A stretch of 64,000 bases of DNA from an uncultured Cellulophaga sp. (GCA_947496695.1 CANMEI010000008.1:62001-126000), one strand, 5' to 3'. Numbered from the stretch's first letter, positions 18,734 to 28,590 are shown. A program made the numbers and translations. Notes: generated by a model not told the origin, from the sequence alone.

Positions 18734-20677
18734 TTATTCTTCACTTTTATTATTTTCATCAACAGTTTCTGGTTTTACGTTATCCGTTTCAATATCAAAA
18801 ACTTTACCTAAGTAAACTAACTTAAAACCTTCTTCACTAATTTCATCATGAATATCGCTATGTGATGATAGTATTTGTAATTCTCCATCTGGCTTTTTTA
18901 AGAAAATTGGTATAATATTACTGTCTGTATTAGTTATATCAATTAATCTGTTATAATGTTCTGTAGAATCTAATGCTATTTCATTAATAGAAGGGTATTC
19001 ACGTACAGTTTCTGTTAACTTAATATAATCATCCGTTTGAGAAAATAAACCTTCTTTAGGGTTGCTTTCCGGGTTATTCATTTCATCATCAGTAATTAGC
19101 CTAAACGAACCATTTTCACCAAAATGCTTAGTAAACTTATTAATTACATACTTATTAATATCAGAGTTTCCTGTTAAGGCCATTAAAAAACCAACATCAT
19201 TAAGTTCAATGTTATCACTTAAAGTATCAGAATAAATATTGGCAGCAATAGCTTCAAGTCCAATTTTCTTAGCCTTATTTACATTCGTCTGGTTATTATC
19301 AATAAGTACAACATGCCTGTCATTTTTCTGAAGATACTCCCCAATTAATCTTGACATTTTTGATGCTCCGATAATTAATATTCCATTAGATTTTTTAAGA
19401 AACACACCTATTAATTTTGCAAAAATTCTAGCTGTAGTTGCATTTAATAATACAGTACCTAATACAATCATAAATACTAATGGTGTAATGTATTCTGCTC
19501 CTGCTTCTCCTTTTGCTAATAACTTTGATCCAAATAATGAAGCAATACCGGCAGCTACAATACCTCGCGGACCTACCCAGCTTATAAAAAGTTTTTCATT
19601 CAATTTTAATGTTGAACCTTGTGTACTTAAAAAAACACCCAATGGCCTAATTACAAAAACAATAACAGCAAATAGACCCACTGTTCTCCAGTTTAAAATT
19701 AATTGTAAATCACTAATATTAATATTAGCAGCTAATAGTATAAAAAGTATTGAGATTAATAAAATGCTTAAAGACTCTTTAAAATAAAGTAACTCTTTTA
19801 AGTTTGGTAAATTAATATTACCTAAAACCATTCCCATAACTACTACCGCTAATAAACCAGACTCATGTGCAAAAAGATCTGACATTACAAATACCATTAA
19901 CACCAATGAAAGCGATACTACGTTTAATAAATAATGTGGAATAAAATTCTTTTTAATTGAATAGGTTAAAGCATGTGCAAACGTAAAACCAAAAGTTGTG
20001 CCAAATAGTACAATTTTACCAAACTCAACTAATGCTGTTAATGTATATGCTTGCCCTTCACCAACACTAATAAATTCAAACACTAATACCGCTGCTAAAG
20101 CACCTATTGGATCAATTAAAATACCTTCCCATTTTAATACTGTTGATATATCTTTCTTGAGAGGTATGTTTCTTAAAATAGGAGTAATTACAGTAGGTCC
20201 TGTAACAATTATAAGTGCTGAGAATAAAAAAGAAATTTGCCAGTTTAAACCAAAAATATAATATGCTGAAATAGCAGCTCCAAAAAAGGTAACAACGCTA
20301 CCAATCGTAATTAATTTTGTAATTACAGGACCAACATTTTTTATTTCAGACATTTTAAGAGTCAACCCACCTTCAAAAAGAATAATACTAATTGCTAAAG
20401 AAACAAAATAATACAAACTATCTCCTGGAAATAGACCTTTTTGTCCGTTCCAAATAGGTTCAATTAATTTTAAACCATCTTCTGTATATAAACTTGCAAT
20501 AGGACCAACTAATAAACCTATAAGAATTAAAGGTAAAATTGCTGGTAATTTTAATCGCCAAGCTACCCATTGAGCAATAATGCCTAAAACAATAATTCCT
20601 GCCAATTCTAACATAACTAAATTTTTAGGAAAAATACTGCTTTTATTCTTAATCTCAGAATCAAAATTGTCTAACAA
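18734..20677 (-). CDS. CPA-family Na+(K+)/H+ antiporter with TrkA-N domain
   Basis: A 647-residue protein. About 12 hydrophobic helices (residues 22-415) form a cation:proton antiporter core with LPAILPLILIGLLVGP, ILFEGGL and SWVGPRGIVAAGIASL, as in NhaP-type CPA1 proteins. A cytoplasmic TrkA-N Rossmann domain follows (about 425-545, IIGASKMSRLIGEYL, with the acidic VLIDNN after beta-2), so gating by a nucleotide or ligand is likely. The conserved part starts at Met22 (20614), which may be the true start. It is divergent from the USP-SulP operon. Joint work in pH and Na+ homeostasis is inferred from that context. Confidence 0.88.
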   Translation of the reverse strand: MLDNFDSEIKNKSSIFPKNLVMLELAGIIVLGIIAQWVAWRLKLPAILPLILIGLLVGPIASLYTEDGLKLIEPIWNGQKGLFPGDSLYYFVSLAISIILFEGGLTLKMSEIKNVGPVITKLITIGSVVTFFGAAISAYYIFGLNWQISFLFSALIIVTGPTVITPILRNIPLKKDISTVLKWEGILIDPIGALAAVLVFEFISVGEGQAYTLTALVEFGKIVLFGTTFGFTFAHALTYSIKKNFIPHYLLNVVSLSLVLMVFVMSDLFAHESGLLAVVVMGMVLGNINLPNLKELLYFKESLSILLISILFILLAANINISDLQLILNWRTVGLFAVIVFVIRPLGVFLSTQGSTLKLNEKLFISWVGPRGIVAAGIASLFGSKLLAKGEAGAEYITPLVFMIVLGTVLLNATTARIFAKLIGVFLKKSNGILIIGASKMSRLIGEYLQKNDRHVVLIDNNQTNVNKAKKIGLEAIAANIYSDTLSDNIELNDVGFLMALTGNSDINKYVINKFTKHFGENGSFRLITDDEMNNPESNPKEGLFSQTDDYIKLTETVREYPSINEIALDSTEHYNRLIDITNTDSNIIPIFLKKPDGELQILSSHSDIHDEISEEGFKLVYLGKVFDIETDNVKPETVDENNKSEE

Positions 20678-20812
20678 TTCAATATTTATCTACAGAAAAC
20701 TTCTCACAATTAAAGATTAATAGAAATTATTCTGGTTTAAATACGACATATATTATACTGAATGCTTACATATGAGTATTATTGTAACCTTAACTAAATG
20801 TCAAACTAGCTG

Positions 20813-21676
20813 ATGAATAAAAAAATCCACCGATTTAAAACCATTTTGTTTGGATTTGCTTTTTCACCAAAACTTCAAATAAACATTCTTGAAACAACCC
20901 GAATTGCTAGTTTTTTTAATGCAAAATTAATTCTGTTGCATGTTGGTGAAAAAACTATTGAAAAAGAATTAAAAATCAACTCTATTTTAAAAGAATGTAA
21001 CCAAGATAATATTACAGTTGAGGTACAATGGAAACCAGGCAACCCTATTAATGTGATTACACAAACCTGTAAAACCTCAGCAATTGATTTATTAATTTTA
21101 GGAGCTTTACAGCATGAAAACGTGTATCAATTTTATGTAGGTTCTATTGCTCGAAAATTAACTCGAAAAGTGTGTTGCTCAGTTTTGTTGTTAATTAAAC
21201 CATCAGCAGAAAGAATAGCTTGTAAGAACATTGTGGTAAATGGCCTTGATGAACCAGATACACCACTAGCAATCGCCGATGCATTTTATGTAGCAAATGC
21301 ATTAGGTACGCAACAAATTACTATTGTTGAAGAAATTAGAGAAAAAGAAGTACATGTAACCGTTGAAGATGATAAATCGCTTAAAAAAGCTAATATTATG
21401 AAAGAAAGGTTACGAAACAGAGAAGAATCACGTGTTAGAAAAGTTATTAAGAATCAATGTGAAGAGTACACTAAAAATATACGTGTAAAAACACAAAATA
21501 TCTTTGGACAAAGAGGGTATTGCATAGGGCATTATGCTGAAATTGTGCGTGCAGACTTGTTAATAATGAATGCCCCTAAAAAAACACGATTGATAGATCG
21601 TATTTTTCCTCATGATATTGAGCATATACTTTCTGATCTTCCAACAGATTTATTAATAATAAGAAGACCCTCTTGA
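20813..21676 (+). CDS. Tandem universal stress protein (UspA family)
   Basis: A 287-residue protein with two Usp-like halves. The first (about 8-140) begins FKTILFGFAFSPKLQINILE and carries LLILGALQHE and YVGSIARKLTRKVCCSVLLL; the second (about 145-287) contains LLIMNAPKK and ends LPTDLLIIRRPS. The ATP-binding glycine motif is only partly kept. The stop TGA overlaps the TTG start of the SulP transporter by 4 bp (translational coupling). A regulatory role for the transporter is plausible but inferred. Confidence 0.85.
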   Translation: MNKKIHRFKTILFGFAFSPKLQINILETTRIASFFNAKLILLHVGEKTIEKELKINSILKECNQDNITVEVQWKPGNPINVITQTCKTSAIDLLILGALQHENVYQFYVGSIARKLTRKVCCSVLLLIKPSAERIACKNIVVNGLDEPDTPLAIADAFYVANALGTQQITIVEEIREKEVHVTVEDDKSLKKANIMKERLRNREESRVRKVIKNQCEEYTKNIRVKTQNIFGQRGYCIGHYAEIVRADLLIMNAPKKTRLIDRIFPHDIEHILSDLPTDLLIIRRPS

Positions 21677-23877
21677 AACAAAAAAATAAAACAAATAACT
21701 TTTTAAAAGGATTACCAAAAAATATATTTGCTGGTTTTGTAGTGTCGTTAATAGCCTTACCTCTTGGTTTAGGTTTAGCTATTGCAAGTGAAGCTCCTCC
21801 AATTTCAGGTATAATAGCAGCAGTAGTTGGCGGTATTATAGTATCTATTTTAGGAGGTTCTAATGTAACCATTGCTGGACCAGGAAATGGGTTAGTTATT
21901 GTTGTATTAGGCGCTATTACCACCCTTGGTGGTGATGATTTATACCAAGGTTATTTATTTACACTAGCCGCTGTAGTTTTTTCGGGTATATTAATTCTTT
22001 TATTAGGATTTTTAAAAATGGGGCGTTTAGCAGACTTTTTTCCTGCCTCTGCTATTGAAGGAATGCTTGCTGCTATTGGATTAGGTATATTATCAAAGCA
22101 ATTTCATATTATGGTTGGTCATAATGAAGCAAATGGCAGTATTATATCATTATTAATACAAATACCTGAAGCTATATATAATTTGATAGTTAATGGTGAT
22201 ACTAGTGAAAAAATAGCGGCTACAATTGGAGTTATTAGTTTACTTATTATGATTTTTTATTCAAAAATCAGAAATAAATACTTTCAGTTAATACCCGCAC
22301 CAATGTGGATATTAATTTTAACTATTGGTTTTAGTTATGTTTTTGTAGCTCTTAATATTCCTTATCCAATGGAAGCTAAATATTTAGTTAATATTCCTAA
22401 TGATATTTTTGGATCTATGGCTTTTCCTGATTTTTCAATTATTTATAAATCAGAGTTTTTAATGGTTGTATTTGCATTAACTTTCATTTCAAGTATTGAA
22501 TCATTACTAAGTATAAAAGCAGTTGATAAACTTGATCCAGAAGGCAGAAGATCTAATGTAAATAGAGATTTAAAAGCACTTGGTTTAGCAACAACTATTA
22601 GCGGGCTTTTAGGTGGTTTAAATGTAGTTACTGTAATTGCACGTAGTTCTGTTAATGTAAATAACAATGCAACAAACCGCTCTGCTAACTTTTTTCATGC
22701 TCTATTTTTAATCATATTCATAGTAGTTTTTCAAGAACAATTAAAAAGTATTCCTTTAGCAGCATTAGCTGCTATTTTAGTATATACAGGTTACAAATTA
22801 GCAACACCTACAAATTTTTCTAAAATTGCTAAAATTGGAAAAGAACAAATACTTATTTTTCTAACTACTTTATTAACTACTTTATTTACAAATTTAATGA
22901 CTGGTATTAGTGCTGGGATACTAATTACATTCATTATTCATATAATTATTAACCGCAGTTTTTCTTTATTCATTAAGCATTTATTTAAACCAAATATTTT
23001 AATGTTTAAAGAACCTGATGGAGGTAACTATTATGTAAGCATTAAACATTTTTGCAGTTTTATTAATTTTTACAGACTCAAAAATAGATTAGATGCTATA
23101 CCTGAAAATGGAAACGTGGTTCTCGATTTTTCTATGTGTAGCTTTGTTGACCATACCTCTTTTGAAGGAGTAGAAAACTATGTTCAAACTTTTGATAAAA
23201 AAGGGGGAAGTATAGAATTGGTAGGCTTAGACAAACATGAAACCGATTCAAAACACCCTTTTGCAATTCGTAAGTTAATACCTTCAATGGCTTTAAAACC
23301 TATTGAAAATTACTTTACAAAAAGACAAAAAAATATAAAAGCTACAGCAAAAGAATACAAATGGAAATATGTACCTAAAAAAAATAAAGACACTCAATTT
23401 TTATCTGATTTCATTTTTTTTAGAACACGAGAAATTAGCTATTATTACAACAATCTTTTTGATAAAATAAATAGAAAAAGTGTTTTCGATGTTGAATTTA
23501 CCGAAGGAGCATTTATTGCTAAAGAGGTTGTAAAGGCTACTGTTCTTCATATTAAACTAGATCAAAAAATTCCAATATTTACTTTAGATAAAGAGGGTTT
23601 ATTAGAAATGATTTATAGTTTAGCTGGTTTTGAAAATATTTCAATAGATAACCATCCTGATTTTAATAAACGTTTTTATTTAAGTGGCGAAAATAAAAAT
23701 GAGATAAAGAAAATATTTACTGATGATTTAATTTTATTCTTAGAGAGTAACCCTTATTATCATATTGAGTCTAACGGCTGTTCCTTAATGATTTTGAAAA
23801 AAGAACGGTTATTAAGTGTAAAGGAAATAAAAGCCATGATTTATTTTGGTGCACAATTACATTTATTTTTAAAATAA
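21673..23877 (+). CDS. SulP-family anion transporter with STAS domain and an extra C-terminal domain
   Basis: A 734-residue protein. The SulP membrane core (about 10-425) has the N-terminal family motif FAGFVVSLIALPLGLGLAIAS and the block GPGNGLVIVVLGAI. A STAS domain follows (about 440-540, VVLDFSMCSFVDHTSFEGVE). About 170 further residues after it (about 565-734) form a mixed alpha/beta region that I do not recognise. BicA-like SulP proteins carry bicarbonate with Na+; sulfate is an alternative. The start is TTG, overlapping the Usp stop. The Na+/H+-type antiporter next door would suit a Na+-coupled anion carrier. Confidence 0.88.
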   Translation: MKQKNKTNNFLKGLPKNIFAGFVVSLIALPLGLGLAIASEAPPISGIIAAVVGGIIVSILGGSNVTIAGPGNGLVIVVLGAITTLGGDDLYQGYLFTLAAVVFSGILILLLGFLKMGRLADFFPASAIEGMLAAIGLGILSKQFHIMVGHNEANGSIISLLIQIPEAIYNLIVNGDTSEKIAATIGVISLLIMIFYSKIRNKYFQLIPAPMWILILTIGFSYVFVALNIPYPMEAKYLVNIPNDIFGSMAFPDFSIIYKSEFLMVVFALTFISSIESLLSIKAVDKLDPEGRRSNVNRDLKALGLATTISGLLGGLNVVTVIARSSVNVNNNATNRSANFFHALFLIIFIVVFQEQLKSIPLAALAAILVYTGYKLATPTNFSKIAKIGKEQILIFLTTLLTTLFTNLMTGISAGILITFIIHIIINRSFSLFIKHLFKPNILMFKEPDGGNYYVSIKHFCSFINFYRLKNRLDAIPENGNVVLDFSMCSFVDHTSFEGVENYVQTFDKKGGSIELVGLDKHETDSKHPFAIRKLIPSMALKPIENYFTKRQKNIKATAKEYKWKYVPKKNKDTQFLSDFIFFRTREISYYYNNLFDKINRKSVFDVEFTEGAFIAKEVVKATVLHIKLDQKIPIFTLDKEGLLEMIYSLAGFENISIDNHPDFNKRFYLSGENKNEIKKIFTDDLILFLESNPYYHIESNGCSLMILKKERLLSVKEIKAMIYFGAQLHLFLK

Positions 23878-24006
23878 ATATTTAAAAACAAATAGAAATA
23901 ATCTTTTTTTGTAGGAATAATCTTTTTTGTGTTGTAGTTTAACTTATATATTCACTTTTTAGTGAAGTTTTCTTTTTCAAAAAAAAGATTATAAAGTACT
24001 CCAATA

Positions 24007-27000
24007 ATGCAACTTAAAAAAAAATTTAGTTTTTATAACTCTCCAATATCATTTGGAATAATTGTATTTGTAATAACTCTGTTGTTAACACAATATTTAA
24101 CATACCAGCGACACTTATTACTAGAAACAAAACATCAAAAAAATTTAGCGAATCGAGCAAATCAAATAGAAGATAAAATTCAAGAAATTTTAAATAAAGG
24201 GTTTTCTACTACACAAACTCTCGCATTTATAGTAGAAAACTACGGAATTCCAAAAAACTTTGATTCAATTGCTAAGCTTCTTAAAAAAAGTAATAAAGAA
24301 ATAAGTGCTTTAGAAATTGTTAATAAAGATGGGGTTATAACACATGTATATCCTTCCCAGAAAAATAATGTAGTAGGTTTTAATATTTTAAAAGATTCTA
24401 TTGGTAGAGTTGGTGCATACAAAACAATAAAAAGAAGAAGTTATTTTGTAACTGGTCCTATTAACCTAAAGCAAGGTAGTATCGGTTTTGTAAGTAGAAC
24501 ACCTATTTTTAAAAAAGATATTTTTCAAGGATTTACAGCTACAGTTATCAAATTATCAGATGTTTTAGAGGCAGCAAATATTACTGAAAATCCAAAACAT
24601 GAGTATACGTTGACAAAAGTTAATGTAGATAACTCTGAAGAAACTTTCTTTTCTAATGTTAAAAATCCTTCAGCAGACTCCTATTCAACAACTGTTGCAA
24701 TGCCAAATGGGGAGTGGAAACTTTATATTTATACAAAAAAAGGTCAACCCTTCAATCCTGTAATATTTTTTGCTTCTTTCGGGTTATTTATTTCAATTTT
24801 ATCAGGAATTATTGCTTGGTATTTAGCCATGCAACCCAAAAGGTTAAATAGACTTGTAGATAAAAAAAGTAAAGAATTAATTGAAAACGAACAGAAATAT
24901 AGAATATTACTAGACCAAGCCTCTGATGGTATTTTCGTGTTAGATAAAAAATTCAATTTTGTAGATGTCAATATTAAATTTTGCGAATTATTTAATAGCC
25001 CAAAAGAAACTTTTATAGGTAAAAGTATTATAGAAATAATAGCTCCTGAAGATATAAAATCTAAGCCTTTAAACTACAGAAGAGTTCTGTATGGAGAAAC
25101 TGTACGTAAACTTAGAAAAGCAGTAAGACCAGACGGCAGTACTTTTTTAATTGAAAGTAGTGTAAAATTAATGCCTAATAATCTTATTCAAGGTATTGTA
25201 CAAGATGTTACTGAAAGGGAAAAAAATTCACAATTATTAAAAGAAAATGAACTCAAATATAGAGAGTTAACAGAGCGGGTTTCTGATGCCTTTATTGCTT
25301 TTGATTTAGATTGGAATTTTACATATATCAGCGCTAAAGCAAAAAAATTTATACCTAAATATACTACAAATATAATCGGGCAAAATATATGGGAAATATT
25401 TCCAAATTTAAAAAATACGCATTTACATAACAATGCTCTATCAACCTTAAAAACTCAAACCGTTATAACTAATGTTAGGTTTAGTAAAGTTTTAAATAAA
25501 TGGATTGAATATCGCCTTTACCCATCTGAAAATGGCGTAACTGCATATTTTAGTGATATAACCACTATTAAAATTGCTAAAGATCAAGTAAAAGCTGCTC
25601 ATTTAAAAATGGAGTCTGCAATTAGAATTGGTAAAATAGGATACTGGAGTTGGGAAATTAAACCTGATATTATGGAATGGTCCGATAGAATGTATACTAT
25701 ATATGGTTTAGATAAGAATACGGATTTGAATATTACTACTGCAACAAATTGTATTCACCCGGAAGATAGACAGGCACATATAGATTTAATAAATCTGAAA
25801 ATTAAAAATAAAGATAGTTCACCTTTAACTTACCGCATACTTCATAAAGATAATTCAGTACGGCATGTTGCTGTTGAGTTAGAATTAATAGAAAACGAAA
25901 AGAAGGAAATCTATAAACTTGAGGGTACTGTAATTGATATCACCGAGAGTATTAAAACACAAGAAGAATTAAAAGAAAGTCAAGAAAAATTTTATAAATC
26001 ATTTCACTCTAACCTAATAGGAAAAGTAATAATTGATGAAAATAGAGTCTTTTTAGAGGCCAACAAAACAATTGCTATTTTGTTAAATACTACTAGAGAA
26101 AATTTAATAAGTAAAAATATAATAGAGGCCGATGTTATTGAATTTAAGTCTCCAAAAGAAATTGAAAAAAAAGAGGTTCTATGGAGAAAATTAATTGAAA
26201 ATGGATTTATACAAGATGAAGAAATATCTTTTCGCCTTAAAAATGGTAAAGAAATACCTGCACTTGTTTCTGCTGAACCTTTAAAAATAAAAGGGAAAAG
26301 AAATTTTTTAATTAGTATAATTGATAATACTAAAAGAAAAGAAGCTGAGACTTTATTAGAAGCTCAAAATTTAGAACTAATAAAGACTAACTCTGAACTA
26401 GATAGATTCGTTTATAGTGCTTCTCATGAATTAAGAGCTCCTCTTACCTCAATAATGGGATTGTTAAATTTAATTTTACGTGAAAAACATGAAGATGATC
26501 TAGTTTTTAAGCTAAGTATGATGAAGCAATCAGTTAAAAGGTTGGATGATTTTATAAAAGATATTGTACAGTATTCACAAAACAAACATTTAGAATTAAA
26601 TACTGAGGTTATAAATTTTAAACAAATGATTCAAGATTCTCTTGATGATTTATGGTATTTAGAAAATAGAAAGCAAATTAAACTTCAAACTAAAATAGAT
26701 GATGCTTACAATTTTTCATCTGATAAGAAACGTATCTCTATTATATTTAATAACCTTATTAGCAATGCTATTAAATATCATAACATTGATCAAAAAAAAC
26801 CAACTATTAGTATTATAGTGAATACCACATTAAAAGGAGTATCAATTGAAATTTCAGATAACGGTTCTGGAATACCTGAAACTCATTTAACCAAGATATT
26901 TGATATGTTTTATCGCGTATCAAATAAAGTAATGGGAACAGGAATTGGATTATTTGTAATTAAAGAAATAATTAATAAGTTAAACGGAACAATAGAAGTT

Positions 27001-27102
27001 AAATCACAAGAAAATACAGGTACTACATTTAAAATTTTTATACCTCATATGATTAGTAACACTCTAAAAGAAACAGTTAAAAACAAACTTAACAATCATT
27101 AA
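24007..27102 (+). CDS. CHASE-PAS(x4) hybrid-type sensor histidine kinase without receiver
   Basis: A 1,031-residue membrane sensor kinase. Helix 1 is at about 16-36; a periplasmic CHASE domain follows (about 40-235, with VVGFNILKDSIGRVGAYKTI); helix 2 is at about 250-272. Four PAS domains come next (about 290-400, 412-525, 535-645 and 660-770), then HisKA with the phospho-acceptor His807 (SASHELRAPLTSIMG) and HATPase_c with N-box NNLISNAIKYH and G boxes DNGSGIP and GTGIGLF. It carries no attached receiver. The small response regulator downstream is the obvious partner. CHASE domains sense small extracellular ligands; the ligand is not predictable. Confidence 0.93.
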   Translation: MQLKKKFSFYNSPISFGIIVFVITLLLTQYLTYQRHLLLETKHQKNLANRANQIEDKIQEILNKGFSTTQTLAFIVENYGIPKNFDSIAKLLKKSNKEISALEIVNKDGVITHVYPSQKNNVVGFNILKDSIGRVGAYKTIKRRSYFVTGPINLKQGSIGFVSRTPIFKKDIFQGFTATVIKLSDVLEAANITENPKHEYTLTKVNVDNSEETFFSNVKNPSADSYSTTVAMPNGEWKLYIYTKKGQPFNPVIFFASFGLFISILSGIIAWYLAMQPKRLNRLVDKKSKELIENEQKYRILLDQASDGIFVLDKKFNFVDVNIKFCELFNSPKETFIGKSIIEIIAPEDIKSKPLNYRRVLYGETVRKLRKAVRPDGSTFLIESSVKLMPNNLIQGIVQDVTEREKNSQLLKENELKYRELTERVSDAFIAFDLDWNFTYISAKAKKFIPKYTTNIIGQNIWEIFPNLKNTHLHNNALSTLKTQTVITNVRFSKVLNKWIEYRLYPSENGVTAYFSDITTIKIAKDQVKAAHLKMESAIRIGKIGYWSWEIKPDIMEWSDRMYTIYGLDKNTDLNITTATNCIHPEDRQAHIDLINLKIKNKDSSPLTYRILHKDNSVRHVAVELELIENEKKEIYKLEGTVIDITESIKTQEELKESQEKFYKSFHSNLIGKVIIDENRVFLEANKTIAILLNTTRENLISKNIIEADVIEFKSPKEIEKKEVLWRKLIENGFIQDEEISFRLKNGKEIPALVSAEPLKIKGKRNFLISIIDNTKRKEAETLLEAQNLELIKTNSELDRFVYSASHELRAPLTSIMGLLNLILREKHEDDLVFKLSMMKQSVKRLDDFIKDIVQYSQNKHLELNTEVINFKQMIQDSLDDLWYLENRKQIKLQTKIDDAYNFSSDKKRISIIFNNLISNAIKYHNIDQKKPTISIIVNTTLKGVSIEISDNGSGIPETHLTKIFDMFYRVSNKVMGTGIGLFVIKEIINKLNGTIEVKSQENTGTTFKIFIPHMISNTLKETVKNKLNNH

Positions 27103-27244
27103 AAATAACAGTTATATTTTCTCATTCATAGTACAATAAAAGCATAAAACTAGTTTAATTACTGAAAAACAAATAGTTATAAAATATAAACATTTCTTTC
27201 ACGTTTAATATTGAATAGCCATTAATTAATTTCCTAGAATAAAT

Positions 27245-27622
27245 ATGCCAACCAAGACTATAATGCTTATTGATGATTCTAAAATTGATAACTTCATTCA
27301 TAAAACAGTATTGACTAAATCAAATATTGATGCCTCAATAATTTGTAAAACATCTGGTCAAGACGCTCTTAAATCATTAAAAGAAAAATCGGAAGACTTT
27401 CCTGAAATTATTTTTTTAGATATTACGATGCCTATTATGGATGGCTTTGAGTTTTTAAATGAATACCAAAAATTACCAGAAAATCTAAAAGAAAAATGTA
27501 CTGTTTATATACTTAGTTCTTCTATAGATCCTATGGATATTAAAAGAGTAAAAGATTATGATTCAATAAAAAAACATATCACAAAACCACTCACAATAGA
27601 CAAAATAGAGCATTTTATATAA
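27245..27622 (+). CDS. Single-domain response regulator
   Basis: A 125-residue stand-alone receiver. Acidic pocket residues are Asp10 and Asp11, the phospho-acceptor is Asp59 (FLDITMP), the conserved Ser/Thr is in ILSSS and the Lys is in ITKPL. There is no output domain, so it would act through protein contacts or phosphotransfer, like Rcp1- or CheY-type regulators. It lies 142 bp after the multi-PAS kinase on the same strand. This size and spacing match the Rcp1-type receivers that commonly follow multi-PAS kinases. Confidence 0.95.
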   Translation: MPTKTIMLIDDSKIDNFIHKTVLTKSNIDASIICKTSGQDALKSLKEKSEDFPEIIFLDITMPIMDGFEFLNEYQKLPENLKEKCTVYILSSSIDPMDIKRVKDYDSIKKHITKPLTIDKIEHFI

Positions 27623-27710
27623 ACTAAAATTATGTAATACTTAAGCTTTTAATAAAATACATTTCTTCTTTATTAAACTATAATCAATAAAAAATTGAAA
27701 ATAATTAAAA

Positions 27711-27731
27711 TATTAATCGTAATATTGCAAT
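27711..27731. promoter_or_regulatory. Candidate ArsR operator, copy 1
   Basis: The sequence TAATCGTAATATTGCAA lies 20-40 bp upstream of arsR. The core GTAATATTRC is an imperfect palindrome. The same 21 bp, with one substitution (G to A), recurs 388 bp downstream before the next gene, so a shared regulator site is likely. Confidence 0.6.
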
Positions 27732-27751
27732 GAACAAATTAATGTAACTAA

Positions 27752-28084
27752 ATGGGATTAGCTAAATCTGAAATATTTACTGACAAACAAAACAAAATAG
27801 CACTTTTTGCAAAAGTGTTTGGCCATCCTGCTAGGGTTGCCATTCTTGAACATTTATTTAAAATAAATGCGTGTATTTGTGGAGATTTAGTAAATGAAAT
27901 AGGCTTAGCGCAACCAACCATATCACAACATTTAAAAGAACTAAAACAATTAGGTTTAATTAAAGGAACCATTGATGGCACTAGCGTTTGCTATTGTATT
28001 AACAAAGAAAATTGGATAGCAATGAAAAATGTAATGAACACTTTTTTAAATCAAGACATTACTGTAAAAGGAGATTGTTGCTAA
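27752..28084 (+). CDS. arsR: ArsR-family arsenic-responsive repressor
   Basis: A 110-residue winged helix-turn-helix protein of the ArsR/SmtB family. Its helix-turn-helix is LAQPTISQHLKELKQLGLI. Just before it lies CICGDL, matching the CxC (ELCVCDL-type) As(III) site of classical ArsR. A CC pair lies at the extreme C-terminus (GDCC), which could be a third thiolate source. It is the first gene of a five-gene arsenic operon with candidate operators before it and before the next gene. Autoregulation released by arsenite is expected. Confidence 0.95.
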   Translation: MGLAKSEIFTDKQNKIALFAKVFGHPARVAILEHLFKINACICGDLVNEIGLAQPTISQHLKELKQLGLIKGTIDGTSVCYCINKENWIAMKNVMNTFLNQDITVKGDCC

Positions 28085-28098
28085 AAAAAATTTGAATA

Positions 28099-28119
28099 TA
28101 TTAATCGTAATATTACAAT
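28099..28119. promoter_or_regulatory. Candidate ArsR operator, copy 2
   Basis: TAATCGTAATATTACAA lies between arsR and the DUF6428 gene, ending 3 bp before its ATG. It differs from the copy upstream of arsR at one base and gives a better palindrome (GTAATATTAC). It suggests a second repressor site, and maybe a second promoter, inside the operon. Confidence 0.6.
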
Positions 28120-28122
28120 AAT

Positions 28123-28590
28123 ATGAAACTATCAGAAATTAAAAAAAACTTAAAAGAATTAGAAAACATTGCTTTTGAATTACCAAACGGAAATTTAGTA
28201 CCTAGTCATTTCCATGTAACAGAAGTTGGTAAGGTTACTAAAAATTTTATTGACTGTGGTGGCACTGTTAGAAATGAAGAAATTGTTAACTTTCAATTAT
28301 GGAATGCTGATGATTATGATCACAGATTGCATCCTGAAAAATTATTAAACATAATAGAATTATCAGAAAAAGTATTAGGCATTAAAGACTTAGAAATTGA
28401 AGTTGAATACCAAGGAGATACAATTGGAAAATTCGGATTAGAATTTAATGGTACTAATTTTTTACTTACCACGAAACAAACAGATTGTTTAGCAAAAGAC
28501 AATTGTGGTATTCCTGAAGCTAAACCAAAACTACAAATGGTTGACATACCTAATGGTAGTAGTTGTGACCCAAATTCTGGTTGTTGTTAA
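28123..28590 (+). CDS. DUF6428-like protein of arsenic operon with Cys-rich tail
   Basis: A 155-residue cytoplasmic protein matching what I know as DUF6428, found beside arsR in Bacteroidota. It has no known activity. The first 130 residues look globular (LPNGNLVPSHFHVTEVGKVT with an HFH motif, and DYDHRLHPEKL with two His). The C-terminal 35 residues are Cys-rich (DCLAKDNCG, then SSCDPNSGCC). Five cysteines there, including a vicinal pair, could bind As(III). A metal-chaperone or thiol-carrier role is inference. The stop is 1 bp before the next ATG. Confidence 0.8.
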   Translation: MKLSEIKKNLKELENIAFELPNGNLVPSHFHVTEVGKVTKNFIDCGGTVRNEEIVNFQLWNADDYDHRLHPEKLLNIIELSEKVLGIKDLEIEVEYQGDTIGKFGLEFNGTNFLLTTKQTDCLAKDNCGIPEAKPKLQMVDIPNGSSCDPNSGCC

